A program made the translations under genes and the position numbers. Shown one piece after another: positions 14,749 to 23,680 of a stretch of 55,339 nt of DNA; position 1 is the stretch's first letter, and every line of letters starts with the position of its first letter. The notes below the pieces were generated by a model, which saw only the letters and a list, made by a program, of their open reading frames with translations, was not told the DNA's origin and ran no database searches. The stretch spans positions 1 to 55,339 of the forward strand of contig JAKAKR010000011.1 of NCBI GenBank assembly GCA_021813435.1, given 5' to 3'. Source of the stretch: Nanobdellota archaeon (GTDB taxonomy: Archaea > Nanobdellota > Nanobdellia > Woesearchaeales > UBA9642).

Positions 14749-17667
14749 GTGGATGTGGAACAAAAAACAATAACAACACAGGCAACAGCGGAACTACCCG
14801 CAGCGTCTTCAGTAGAACTCTACGTAGTAAAACGCACTGGAGAACTGGTCGCTTTTGACACTACGCGGATCATCAACGCAGTACAGCGGGCAGCACGCGC
14901 CACAGGGGTGACTGTAGAACCAGCAATATTCCACAGGCTGATACAAGATATTGTGTCTGAAATCGAATCACGATTCATTGACCTCTATCCTAATGTTGAA
15001 AACATCCAGGATATCATTGAAAAAAACCTCATGAAATACGAATTATTCGAGGTATCAAAATCCTACATCCTCTACAGGGCAGAGCGTGCACGCGCGCGCG
15101 AAGAGAAAAAGAAAGAAGATATGGAAAAGACCTTGCTCGGAAAACTCAAGATCACCAAGCGTGACGGCAGGACAGTCATTTTTGACATTGCACGGATCGA
15201 AGAGACCCTCAAGCGCGCAGCAAGCGGACGCGAAAAAGATATCTCCTTTAGCCTTATCACCAAAGAACTCATCAAGAATGTGTATGACGGAATTACCACT
15301 TTTGAACTTGAAAAAGCGCTCCTTCTTGCAACAACTGCATTCATCGAAAAAGATCCTGCGTATAGTTATGTTGGCGCGCGATTATACCTCCAGAAAATCT
15401 ATAAGGAAGTCATCGGAACATCAATCACTAAAACAGCACTGGATCATGCATACAAAGAATCATTTGTTCACGGCATCATGAAGGCTGTGGAACTTGGAAT
15501 CCTGGACACTGCAATGGCCAATTTTGATCTCAAAAAACTTGCAGAAGCACTAAATCCTGAACGCGACCATCTCTTCCAATATATTGGCTTGCAAACCCTC
15601 TATGAACGCTATTTTCTCAAATCTGAAGATCAGCGGCTTGAATGCCCGCAAAGTTTCTGGATGCGTGTCGCTATGGGACTTGCAATTGCAGAAAAACCCG
15701 AGGAACGCACTGCATGGGCAATACGATTCTATGACAGTATCTCCACATATCGCTTTGTTCCTTCAACACCAACCTTATTCCACTCGGGAACAGTCCATCC
15801 GCAACTCAGCTCATGCTACCTCAACACAGTAACTGACGATCTCAGTCACATCTTCAAGGTGTATTCAGACAATGCCCAACTCTCCAAATGGTCCGGTGGG
15901 ATAGGCACAGATTGGACTAATATCCGCGCAACAGGCGCGCATATCAAATCAACAAATGTTGAAAGTCAGGGAGTCATCCCATTCCTAAAGATTGCAAATG
16001 ATGTGACTGCAGCAATCAATCGCAGCGGTAAACGCCGCGGCGCAACATGCACGTATCTTGAAACATGGCATCTTGACATTGAAGACTTCCTTGATCTGCG
16101 CAAGAACACGGGCGATGATCGCAGAAGAACGCATGACATGAACACTGCAAACTGGATCCCTGACCTCTTTATGAAACGGATGCTTGCAAATGAGGATTGG
16201 ACTCTTTTTAGTCCAGAAGAGGTTCCTGAACTCCATGAACTCTACGGCAAGGCGTTTGAAGAAAAATATCTCTCTTATGAAGCGCGTGCTAAAAGAGGAG
16301 ACATCAAAAAGTATAAGACTGTTTCTGCACTTAAACTCTGGCGTAAGATGATTTCAATGCTCTTTGAGACAGGTCATCCCTGGATCACATTCAAGGATCC
16401 TGCAAATATCCGGAGCCCGCAGGATCATGCCGGAGTCATCCATAATAGCAATCTCTGCACTGAAATAACCCTGAACACCTCGCAAGATGAGACTGCAGTA
16501 TGCAATCTCGGTTCAATCAATCTTGAAAAACATGTTGTACAGGATCCAGAAACAAACACGCGAGTACGCGCTTTCATTATTGATAAGCCGCTTCTTGCAG
16601 AGACCATTGCACTTGCGGTACGTATGCTCGATAATGTCATAGACATCAATTATTATCCGACCACTGAAGCAAGAAATGCAAATCTTCGACATCGCCCGAT
16701 AGGGCTTGGAATCATGGGGGTTCAGGATGCGTTCTTCAAACTCAATCTTGCGTTTGATGACCCGCTCGCTTTTGCATCAACTGATGAGACCATGGAATTC
16801 ATTGCATACCAGGCAATACTTACCAGCTCGCACCTTGCAAAAGAACGGGGAAGTTATGCGAGTTTTGCGGGATCCAAATGGTCAAGAAATATCCTCCCCC
16901 AAGACACTATTGCACTCCTGGAACACGAGCGTGGCGTCACCATAGATCTGCCAAGACAGGAACACTTGGATTGGGGAGAGGTTCGTGAATCCATAAAAAA
17001 GCACGGCATGCGCAATTCAAATGTGATGGCAGTTGCGCCTACTGCAACAATAAGCACTATTGTTGCTTGTTTTCCGACAATAGAACCTATCTACAAGAAT
17101 ATTTACGTGAAATCAAACATGAGCGGAGAATTCACTGTAGTCAATAGTTACCTTGTAGAAGACTTGAAGGGACTTGGATTGTGGGGCGATGAGATGCTCT
17201 CGCAACTCAAATATTATGATGGAAATATCAGCATGATTGCAGGAATTCCTGATTATCTTAAGGCAAAGTATAAAGAAGCATTTGAGATTGATCCGCAGGT
17301 ACTTATTCGGCATACTGCCCTGCGCGCCAAATGGATTGATCAAAGCCAGAGCCATAACATATTCATTAAAGGAACATCAGGAAAAATCATTTCAGACACG
17401 TACATCTATGCATGGCAGATGGGATTAAAGACGACCTATTACCTGCGCACACTTGCAGCCTCGCAAATCGAAAAATCAACACTTGATGCAAAAAAGTACG
17501 GGTTCACGCAGAAACGGGAATATGCAGCTGAAACGCCTGAGCCTATCCCTATTCCTGAACCTGCTATCCCTGCACCTGCACTAGTAGTTGCGCCGCCGAT
17601 TATTCATGTAGCGTCTGGAGTTAAACTCTGCAAGATTGAAAATCCAGACTGTGAGGCATGCCAATAA
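14749..17667 (+). CDS. nrdA: Class I ribonucleotide reductase alpha subunit
   Basis: Reduces ribonucleotides using a radical passed from NrdB. Two ATP-cones lead (about 20-115, YVVKRTGELVAFDTTRII; and about 135-225, KITKRDGRTVIFDIARIE), then the alpha barrel. The redox Cys is in SSCYLNT, the active-site N-x-C-x-E in SNLCTEITL, the partner Cys in AVCNLGSINLE, and VAPTATISTI follows. The C-terminal shuttle pair is CEACQ. GTG 14749 is preferred, with AAAGGGGG four bases before; GTG 14755 and an upstream TTG are alternatives. A Pro/Ala-rich linker precedes the C-terminal cysteines. nrdB follows at once. Confidence 0.93.
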   Translation: MDVEQKTITTQATAELPAASSVELYVVKRTGELVAFDTTRIINAVQRAARATGVTVEPAIFHRLIQDIVSEIESRFIDLYPNVENIQDIIEKNLMKYELFEVSKSYILYRAERARAREEKKKEDMEKTLLGKLKITKRDGRTVIFDIARIEETLKRAASGREKDISFSLITKELIKNVYDGITTFELEKALLLATTAFIEKDPAYSYVGARLYLQKIYKEVIGTSITKTALDHAYKESFVHGIMKAVELGILDTAMANFDLKKLAEALNPERDHLFQYIGLQTLYERYFLKSEDQRLECPQSFWMRVAMGLAIAEKPEERTAWAIRFYDSISTYRFVPSTPTLFHSGTVHPQLSSCYLNTVTDDLSHIFKVYSDNAQLSKWSGGIGTDWTNIRATGAHIKSTNVESQGVIPFLKIANDVTAAINRSGKRRGATCTYLETWHLDIEDFLDLRKNTGDDRRRTHDMNTANWIPDLFMKRMLANEDWTLFSPEEVPELHELYGKAFEEKYLSYEARAKRGDIKKYKTVSALKLWRKMISMLFETGHPWITFKDPANIRSPQDHAGVIHNSNLCTEITLNTSQDETAVCNLGSINLEKHVVQDPETNTRVRAFIIDKPLLAETIALAVRMLDNVIDINYYPTTEARNANLRHRPIGLGIMGVQDAFFKLNLAFDDPLAFASTDETMEFIAYQAILTSSHLAKERGSYASFAGSKWSRNILPQDTIALLEHERGVTIDLPRQEHLDWGEVRESIKKHGMRNSNVMAVAPTATISTIVACFPTIEPIYKNIYVKSNMSGEFTVVNSYLVEDLKGLGLWGDEMLSQLKYYDGNISMIAGIPDYLKAKYKEAFEIDPQVLIRHTALRAKWIDQSQSHNIFIKGTSGKIISDTYIYAWQMGLKTTYYLRTLAASQIEKSTLDAKKYGFTQKREYAAETPEPIPIPEPAIPAPALVVAPPIIHVASGVKLCKIENPDCEACQ

Positions 17668-17668
17668 A

Positions 17669-18664
17669 ATGACCATCATCAACAATTCAAAAACAGATCC
17701 AAACAAGATACTGCCCATGACCTATAAGTGGGCACGCCAGCATTACAAGGATGGGGTTGCAAACAACTGGACTCCTGAAGAGATCGGGATGCAAAAAGAT
17801 GTCGAGCAATGGAAATCGACAAAAGTCCTTAGTGAGACCGAGCGCAGGCTCATCATGTGGAATCTCGGATTTTTCAGTACTGCTGAATCCCTGACTGCAA
17901 ACAATATTGTCCTTGCAGTCTACAACCACGTGACCAATCCTGAATGCAGACAATACCTGCTCCGCCAGGCATTTGAGGAAGCGATCCATACTGATACCTT
18001 CATCTATTGCTGCGACAGTCTGGGACTTGACCCTGAAGAAATATACACCATGTACACGAGTATCCCCTCGATTAGGGCAAAAGACGATTATGTTGTTGAA
18101 CTCACCCAAAGCGTATTCGACCCGAATTTCAAAACCCAGGGGACAGAGAACATCCGTAGATTTGTCCGCGACCTTGTAGGATACTATGTTATCATGGAAG
18201 GGATATTCTTCTACGCAGGATTTGCAATGATGCTTGCATTAAAGCGGCAGAACAAGATGGTTGGGATCGGTGAACAATTCGAATTCATCATGCGTGATGA
18301 ATCCATACACCTTGCATTCGGCTGTGATATCATCAACACCATCAAATCAGAAAATCCCGAGATATGGACTGCAGAATTCCAGGAAGAACTGACGCGACTT
18401 ATCAGGAAAGCGGTTGAACTCGAAAGCGCATACGCGTATGATGCCTGCTCGCAGAGAGTCCTGGGAATCAATGCGACGCAATTCAGCAATTACGTGGAGC
18501 ACATCGCAGACAGAAGACTTGAGCGCATCAACCTCCCCAAGATCTATGGCACAGAAAACCCCTTCCCCTGGATGAGCCAATCAACAGATCTTACTAAGGA
18601 AAAAAATTTCTTTGAGACCCGCGTAACTGAATACCAGAGTGCAGGACGGCTTGATTGGGAGTAA
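17669..18664 (+). CDS. nrdB: Class Ic ribonucleotide reductase beta subunit (Phe in place of radical Tyr)
   Basis: Ferritin-like radical-generating subunit, 331 aa. Metal ligands are seen in FFSTAESLTANN (first Glu), FEEAIHTDTF (E-x-x-H), VIMEGIFFY (Glu) and RDESIHLAF (E-x-x-H). The residue four after the first His is Phe where class Ia enzymes have the radical Tyr. The surrounding sequence resembles the Chlamydia enzyme, the class Ic type that uses a Mn/Fe cofactor instead of a tyrosyl radical. The start ATG 17669 is one base after the nrdA stop, with GAGG inside the end of nrdA. Confidence 0.93.
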   Translation: MTIINNSKTDPNKILPMTYKWARQHYKDGVANNWTPEEIGMQKDVEQWKSTKVLSETERRLIMWNLGFFSTAESLTANNIVLAVYNHVTNPECRQYLLRQAFEEAIHTDTFIYCCDSLGLDPEEIYTMYTSIPSIRAKDDYVVELTQSVFDPNFKTQGTENIRRFVRDLVGYYVIMEGIFFYAGFAMMLALKRQNKMVGIGEQFEFIMRDESIHLAFGCDIINTIKSENPEIWTAEFQEELTRLIRKAVELESAYAYDACSQRVLGINATQFSNYVEHIADRRLERINLPKIYGTENPFPWMSQSTDLTKEKNFFETRVTEYQSAGRLDWE

Positions 18665-18700
18665 TCACACGCAGCATCAGTAGTTCTCTCTGAAGCGAAA

Positions 18701-18755
18701 TATTTATTAAGACGCATGAGCAGTGTGAACAAATAATTATTTTTCCTGTGGAGGT
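18701..18755 (+). promoter_or_regulatory. Promoter and ribosome site of the Cys-rich membrane gene
   Basis: TATA-like TATTTATTAA (18701-18710) and a strong GGAGGT shortly before ATG 18761. Confidence 0.45.
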
Positions 18756-18760
18756 TTCAG

Positions 18761-19132
18761 ATGAGAGAGAACTCAAGAACCGGATTATGGATTGTAGGAA
18801 TCGTTGCAATTGTGGCTATCGCAACAATCATTATTATTTTCACGCAATCTGCAGCTCCTGTGCAAGAAGCGCAGACCTGTAGTGCAGTTGACAGCGGGAC
18901 TCCGACCTCTGTTGCGCAATTGAATGTCCCTGCAGGAAAAAAGCCAGTCATTGTCGGCAATGATGTCTATTTTGTCCCTGCAAGCGCTGATGCTGCAGGA
19001 GCAGCATATGCCTTGGATGATAATTCCTATGCCGGTGGTTGTCATTGCAAGAAGAAAAAAGGCAAGTGCAGCATCACTGTCTATGGCGATACAGTCCTTG
19101 ACTGCAGCGGCTGCGGGGATTGCTCCTGGTAA
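18761..19132 (+). CDS. Small membrane-anchored Cys-rich protein, 123 aa
   Basis: The N-terminus has one membrane helix at about residues 9-28 (GLWIVGIVAIVAIATIIIIF), so it is a signal anchor with an outside domain. That domain has an Ala-rich strand region (KPVIVGNDVYFVPASA) and a C-terminal cysteine cluster in CHCKKKKGKC and DCSGCGDCSW, suited to metal binding or disulfides. Family not recognised. It has its own promoter and converges with the E1 gene, only six bases apart. Confidence 0.6.
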   Translation: MRENSRTGLWIVGIVAIVAIATIIIIFTQSAAPVQEAQTCSAVDSGTPTSVAQLNVPAGKKPVIVGNDVYFVPASADAAGAAYALDDNSYAGGCHCKKKKGKCSITVYGDTVLDCSGCGDCSW

Positions 19133-19138
19133 CTCTTT

Positions 19139-19825
19139 CTATGCTGAATGCGTCTTGCAGACGCATCCTTCTCTTTTTTTTACTGCAATCCGCGATACTG
19201 TGCCTGTGGTGAGATTGATGCGGATCATCTCTTTTTCCACTGCGCCACTCATGAGATAGCGGACTGCCATATTGACTGCAAGCGATGCGACAATGGAAAC
19301 CATAAAATTTAGTACACCGATCTCGCAACTTGTCTCGCCCTCTTTTTCCTTGTTGAAACATGCAAAGCAGGGCGCATTCTCATCTCTTGCATCAACAAAA
19401 TAGATTGCCCCGATCCCGTGCACTGCGCCAGTATAGATCCAGGGGATTCTTTTTTCAAGACAATAGTTGTTGATGGCAAGGCGCGTTGCGATATTGTCTG
19501 TGCAATCAATGATGAGATCAGGAATCCCGATCATCGATATGTTTTTTTCGTCGACCATATGGTTAACAGCATTGACTGCGCAGAAATCCTTGAGATGCTC
19601 CTTGATTGCAATGACTTTTGGCTTGAGAAGATCCTTCATCTCAAAGAGCATCTGGCGTTCAAGATTGGTCGTATCCACAATATCTGCGTCAATGATTGTG
19701 AACGGGATTTTCATGCGTCCCAGTAATTGCGCGACACTGCATCCTGTCCCGCCTGCGCCGATGATCACAATGCTTTTGCCCTGCAGTTTCTCTGCATCCT
19801 TTCCAAACACCTTTTGATAACTCAC
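19139..19825 (-). CDS. ThiF/MoeB/UbaA-type E1-like adenylyltransferase
   Basis: Activates the C-terminal glycine of ubiquitin-like sulfur carriers with ATP. The 228-aa product has the nucleotide-binding GAGGTGCSVAQLLGR, DADIVDTTNLERQ, DCTDNIATRLAIN with the catalytic Asp, and zinc cysteines in CFAC and CVC. SCEIGVL near residue 168 may hold the thioester Cys. Together with the SAMP-like carrier at 29111 and the thiolase at 28038 it can form an archaeal tRNA-thiolation or SAMP-conjugation pathway; these are not adjacent, so the link is inferred. Confidence 0.88.
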   Translation of the reverse strand: MSYQKVFGKDAEKLQGKSIVIIGAGGTGCSVAQLLGRMKIPFTIIDADIVDTTNLERQMLFEMKDLLKPKVIAIKEHLKDFCAVNAVNHMVDEKNISMIGIPDLIIDCTDNIATRLAINNYCLEKRIPWIYTGAVHGIGAIYFVDARDENAPCFACFNKEKEGETSCEIGVLNFMVSIVASLAVNMAVRYLMSGAVEKEMIRINLTTGTVSRIAVKKREGCVCKTHSA

Positions 19826-20196
19826 AATACCTCTGGTTTGTTTGAGATTATTTAAATGTTATTCTTCATTAATGAACTCCTTCTCTGTCGGATTGATGCT
19901 AATTGCAATAGCAAATAGATTCTCGCGCAAGAAGAGTGTACCGAAGAAAAGATAATACACACAAAAAGAATCATACTCTACGAAGACATCGATGAATGAT
20001 TCTGATACTGGGCACATGTGCTGCAGGAGTTTTGAAGGAGCACGCTGCTACTATGCCCCTGGTAAAAGGCGTATTGGTCACCCTGTGGATGTCAATCCTA
20101 TCCGTTAAATGGCGGATGTTCTAGCAGTCGGGGGTCTAACTAACAAAAATGGCTTTTTCTTAATGTCTAACAGTCAAAAAACTCTCTTTCTATTTT
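19826..20196 (+). other. Gene-poor stretch with two tiny ORFs
   Basis: No recognisable gene. A 27-codon frame (19872-19955) encodes a hydrophobic-then-basic peptide (LMLIAIANRFSRKKS). The same frame reopens to a 38-codon ORF at 19992-20108 containing two adjacent cysteines and PGKRRIGHPVD. The TAA at 19953 separates the two, so they may be remains of one gene. Short inverted repeats (GGGCA with TGCCC; ATCCG with CGGAT at about 20099-20116) could instead be RNA structure. Confidence 0.25.
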
Positions 20197-20480
20197 GAAA
20201 CCTGTAGTGAAGCCTGTAGTGGTAAATCCTTTGGAGCTAACCGCCTAACTAACCGTCTGAATGGGTTTCAAATTTTGGTGTAAACAGGCCTTCTAACAGG
20301 CTAAGAAGGGAAGTGGACATATTGAAACGCAGTCTCAGACGCCGTCTCTGTTTTTTGAATTTTAGCTGAAAATTTCATTAGGCATATTTGAAACGATCTC
20401 TCAAACGAGCCCTCTAAAAATGGAAACCAGTAGGCAAACCTGTAGGCAAAAAATGAAAATCAACAGTGAAACCAACAGTG
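20197..20480. repeat. Seven 12-bp tandem duplications (paired direct repeats)
   Basis: Seven places each carry two 12-base units side by side: 20197-20220 (GAAACCTGTAGT / GAAGCCTGTAGT), 20237-20260, 20283-20306, 20324-20347 (GAAACGCAGTCT / CAGACGCCGTCT), 20390-20413, 20423-20446 (GAAACCAGTAGG / CAAACCTGTAGG) and 20457-20480 (AAATCAACAGTG / AAACCAACAGTG). Within pairs, 7 to 11 of 12 bases agree. Across pairs the units differ but often begin GAAAC or CAAAC. Pairs start 33 to 66 bases apart and do not share one reading frame. They lie directly before the transposase gene end. Confidence 0.7.
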
Positions 20481-20638
20481 AGAAATAGGAAATATGCAAG
20501 AAAGAATTTCGGAGTAAGTCCGGTGTTAAAATTATGCAAAAATAATCTGTCCACTGCAAATTTCCGAGAATTTGCTTGTCAAGTCCGACCTATTTTCAAA
20601 CGTAAACTGCTCAATAGACTTGACATGAGTCCAGTGAT

Positions 20639-21526
20639 TTACACTGGTCTTGTGTGATTTTCAGACACCGAACTTTGCATTGCTTTACTTAGAAGTTCTT
20701 TCCAATCTGCTTTCTGATCTATCTTCGCTTTCTGAGCTGGAGTCATTCCAATTTTTGAATGTTTTCGTACAAAGTTATAGTATGTTTGAAAGTTCTCTGC
20801 GTATTGCTTTTGATTTCCTTTGAATCCACGCATTACTTTATCTCTCTGCCTGAATGTTTCGTGAAATCTTTCGATCTTATTGTTGTTTCCTGACTTTTGT
20901 CTTAATGAAACATAACGCTTGTGAGGTTTAGGATTTTGATAAGTAGCAAATTCTTTTCTTACAGCTTTTGAATAGTTAAATAAACCGTCTGTGACCACTG
21001 TCTTGGCTTTCTTACCTGCAACCTTTTTGGCTCTTTTGAATATTCTTCTTGCATCTTCATAGTTTCTTGTTTTGCTTGCATTACTTGCTAAAAGAAATCT
21101 TGTTTTGTTGTCCAGTACATTCCAAACATATTGCTGATTGCCTTTTACTTTGATGAATTGTTCATCTGCAAGCCAGTAATCACCTACTTGCGGTTGAATG
21201 GACTTGACATACTCAGTAATCTTTGTCAAATAAGTATTAACCCAATTCAAGACCGTAATGTGGCTTACTTCAAGCCCATAAATTTGCTTTAAGTGGTCAG
21301 CAATTGAACGATAACTAACTCCCTTCATGTACAAATCCATTACAGTGATTACTGTCTTAGGATCCCCCTTAATGTTTCTAATTGGAGAATTAACCCAACG
21401 CTTTCCACAAGCTTTGCAATACCATCTTTGCTTATCGCAAAGCAAGGTTTTTCTTACACTGTCCTTTCTAGTTTTACTGCTGTTGCAGACTGGACAGTTT
21501 GGTCGTTTTTCGTCTTGATTTTCCAT
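20639..21526 (-). mobile_element. IS6/IS240-like DDE transposase, 295 aa
   Basis: DDE transposase. An N-terminal zinc ribbon (CPVC at about 11-14, CKAC about 38-41) is followed by a helix-turn-helix (GVSYRSIADHLKQ), then the catalytic domain. The first Asp is in WLADEQFIKVKG, the second in VVTDGLFNY, and the Glu in KIERFHETFRQR, followed by the basic RDKVMRGFK. It appears full-length. A weak inverted-end candidate is AATGGCTTTTTCTTAA (near 20148) against AATAGCCTTTCTTAAG read backwards from about 21577. This would place the 12-bp duplications inside the element, but no clear target duplication is seen. Confidence 0.85.
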
Positions 21527-21659
21527 TTTTGTAACCTTATTTATTACTCATATAAGTATAACTTAAGAAAGGCTATTTTGTATATAACTCTTGTCGTTTC
21601 TTACCTAACAAAGTATATTTTTAAGAAACTTTAAATATGAGTTATGATTAATGTGTTGT

Positions 21660-21812
21660 ATGGGGGAAATAAAGATACTTGTTGACGGGTATAAATGTGA
21701 ACGTTGTAAACATGAATGGATACCTCGTTCACGAAAAAAACTTAATCCTATAATCTGCCCTTCTTGTAAGAGCCCTTATTGGAATATACCTAAAAAGAGG
21801 AAGAACTCATGA
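21660..21812 (+). CDS. Small zinc-ribbon protein, 50 aa
   Basis: A short basic protein with two cysteine pairs, CERC (13-16) and CPSC (33-36), around a Trp/Pro/basic linker (HEWIPRSRKK), which forms a zinc ribbon like those in DNA- or RNA-binding accessory proteins. It ends KKRKNS, and its TGA overlaps the next ATG as ATGA. Found beside a homing-type endonuclease, it is probably part of the same mobile unit. Function unknown. Confidence 0.6.
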   Translation: MGEIKILVDGYKCERCKHEWIPRSRKKLNPIICPSCKSPYWNIPKKRKNS

Positions 21813-22545
21813 CTGATTTTAAATTCGAATTTGGCAGAAAACAAATCAGTAAAATACCTCGTAAAAAAATTATTGAGGAACTTGAAAAAGTTTCGAAACA
21901 ATTTAATTATACTGACTTTAAACAGGACGACTTTAGTAGAATCTCAGATATAAGTTATTTTACAGTTAATAGAGAATTTGGTTCATGGGAAAAAACAATG
22001 GAATTTCTTCATAATCATTTTAAAAATAAGGGAATCGATTTTAAAATAACTTCTAGGAGAAGTTCTTATACTATTCAAGAAATGTTCAATGAAATGGAGA
22101 GACTGTGGTAAAACTTGGACATAGGCCATCAAGAAATGAATGGGTCGCAAATGATCCAGAAATTAGTTATGATACAATATATCGATATTTTGGTAGTTGG
22201 AAAGACGATTGTTTGAAATTTATTGAATATAAATCGGGTGAAAAAATTGATATTGAAGAAAAGACGATTGAAAAGAAGCCAATAATAAATTTCACTAACA
22301 ATAAGATAAAGAATATGATTGGAAAAACAAGAACTATACCCTTAAGTATCAGAGTGAAAGCACTAAGTCGTGATAATTTTTGTTGTATTTTTTGTGGTAA
22401 AAGTCCGGCAACTGATGTAGGAACAAAACTCCACATAGACCACAAAATTCCTTTTTCTAAAGGCGGCACTAATGATATTGACAATCTTCAAACTTTGTGT
22501 GAGGAAGGTAATTTAGGTAAAAGTGACTCGATAATTAAGAAATAA
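21809..22545 (+). pseudogene. HNH homing-type endonuclease, frameshifted and missing one zinc Cys
   Basis: Two frames together make one protein. The first (21809-22111) holds one endonuclease-associated repeat and the front of a second (EMFNEMERLW), which continues in the other frame as VKLGHRPSRNEW (from 22105). The C-terminal HNH domain shows CCIFCGKSP, LHIDHKIPFSKGGTND and LQTLCEEGNLGKSD. In this family the last part normally reads CEEC, so one zinc ligand is Gly here. Frameshift plus lost ligand suggest an inactive gene. Two separate proteins, or two sequencing errors, cannot be excluded. Confidence 0.75.
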
Positions 22546-22546
22546 A

Positions 22547-22792
22547 ATGACTCAAAAAACACTTGACGGAAAAGATATAGAAGAAGAGAGCATTTGGTCA
22601 GATGGTGCTTTCGCTGAAACACTAGGTCCAATAGATATCAAAACCAAGATGCGTACTTTTCACATGAAGCATGATGAAGAGATGAATTATAATTGTGCTA
22701 AATGCAGAATTAAAATTTCAGCGCATAATAAGGATTGGCACAATGGAATGTGTGATGCATGCTTTAATAAAGAATTTTTTCCAGAGGATTAG
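22547..22792 (+). CDS. Small zinc-ribbon protein, 81 aa
   Basis: Acidic protein with CAKC (about 50-53) and CDAC (about 69-72) cysteine pairs around ISAHNKDWHNGM, a likely zinc ribbon. Family not recognised. It starts one base after the endonuclease stop and ends two bases before the Bro-N gene, so it belongs to the same transcription unit of accessory genes. Confidence 0.6.
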   Translation: MTQKTLDGKDIEEESIWSDGAFAETLGPIDIKTKMRTFHMKHDEEMNYNCAKCRIKISAHNKDWHNGMCDACFNKEFFPED

Positions 22793-22794
22793 AA

Positions 22795-23640
22795 ATGGAC
22801 ACAAATAACGCAATCGTGGTTTTTCAGGGAAAAAACATCAGGAGGACTTGGCATCATAATGAGTGGTGGTTCTCTGTATTTGACATAGTTTTAATTCTTA
22901 CAGATAGTAGCGACCCTAAGCAATATGTTAAGAAGATGCGAAGCCGTGACCCTGTTCTTAATGCGAACTGGGGTACAATCTGTACCCCCCTTGAACTTCT
23001 TGCACCAGATGGCAAGAAAAGAGAGACAAATTGCGTCAATACTGAAGGAGCTTTTAGGATTATCCAGTCTATTCCTTCTCCAAAGGCAGAGCCATTCAAG
23101 CTATGGCTAGCACGGGTTGGCTATGATAGAGTAAAAGAGATTGAAAATCCAGAATTAGCCCAAAAACGAATGAAGGAATTATTCAAGTCCAAAGGATATT
23201 CTGAGGAATGGATTGAAAAAAGAGTTAGAGGAATAGCAATAAGAGATGAGCTTACTGATGAATGGAATAAACGAGGTTTACAGATAGAAAAAGAATACGC
23301 TATTCTTACAGCAGAAATATCAAAAGCAACATTTGGTATGACTCCAAGTGAATACAAGAAATTCAAAGGACTGCAAAAAGAGAACCTTAGAGACCACATG
23401 GATGATATAGAATTGATTCTTACAATGCTTGGAGAAGCAACCACAACGAGATTCACAAGAGAACGAGACTCAAAAGAATTTAATTATCTCAAAAAAGACG
23501 CTAAAGATGGCGGAGATGTTGCTGGCTCGACAAGAAAAGACATAGAACAGAAACTTGGCAAAAGTGTTGTTTCAAGCGATAACTTTTTAGAGAAAACGGA
23601 AGAACAAAAAAGATTGAGTTTCAGAAAGAAAAAAGAATAG
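22795..23640 (+). CDS. Bro-N domain protein (phage antirepressor / DinD-like)
   Basis: The N-terminal 110 residues are a Bro-N domain: IVVFQGKNIRRTWHHNEW, WFSVFDIVLILTDSSDPKQY, then RETNCVNTEGAFRIIQSI and EPFKLWLARVG. The C-terminal part (about 115-281) is helical and charged, as in DinD-type DNA-damage proteins. Bro-N proteins are typical of viruses and integrated elements, where they bind DNA and regulate. This supports a mobile origin for the island. Confidence 0.82.
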   Translation: MDTNNAIVVFQGKNIRRTWHHNEWWFSVFDIVLILTDSSDPKQYVKKMRSRDPVLNANWGTICTPLELLAPDGKKRETNCVNTEGAFRIIQSIPSPKAEPFKLWLARVGYDRVKEIENPELAQKRMKELFKSKGYSEEWIEKRVRGIAIRDELTDEWNKRGLQIEKEYAILTAEISKATFGMTPSEYKKFKGLQKENLRDHMDDIELILTMLGEATTTRFTRERDSKEFNYLKKDAKDGGDVAGSTRKDIEQKLGKSVVSSDNFLEKTEEQKRLSFRKKKE

Positions 23641-23680
23641 CAAAACCCATATTATCAAGAGAATCATAGGCGATATAACA

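Noticed and set aside
19990-20130. A tRNA or other known structured RNA
   Set aside because: Some short stems exist, but no T-loop, acceptor pairing or known RNA core could be fitted.
20197-20480. CRISPR array
   Set aside because: The repeated units are 12 bases, come only in adjacent pairs, and differ from pair to pair; there is no constant repeat with spacers and no cas gene.
20197-20480. Coding repeat of four residues
   Set aside because: The pairs fall in all three frames and are interrupted by stops.
20148-21577. Exact IS boundaries from AATGGCTTTTTCTTAA and its partner
   Set aside because: The ends match only with a gap and no direct repeat flanks them, so I report only the transposase gene as certain.
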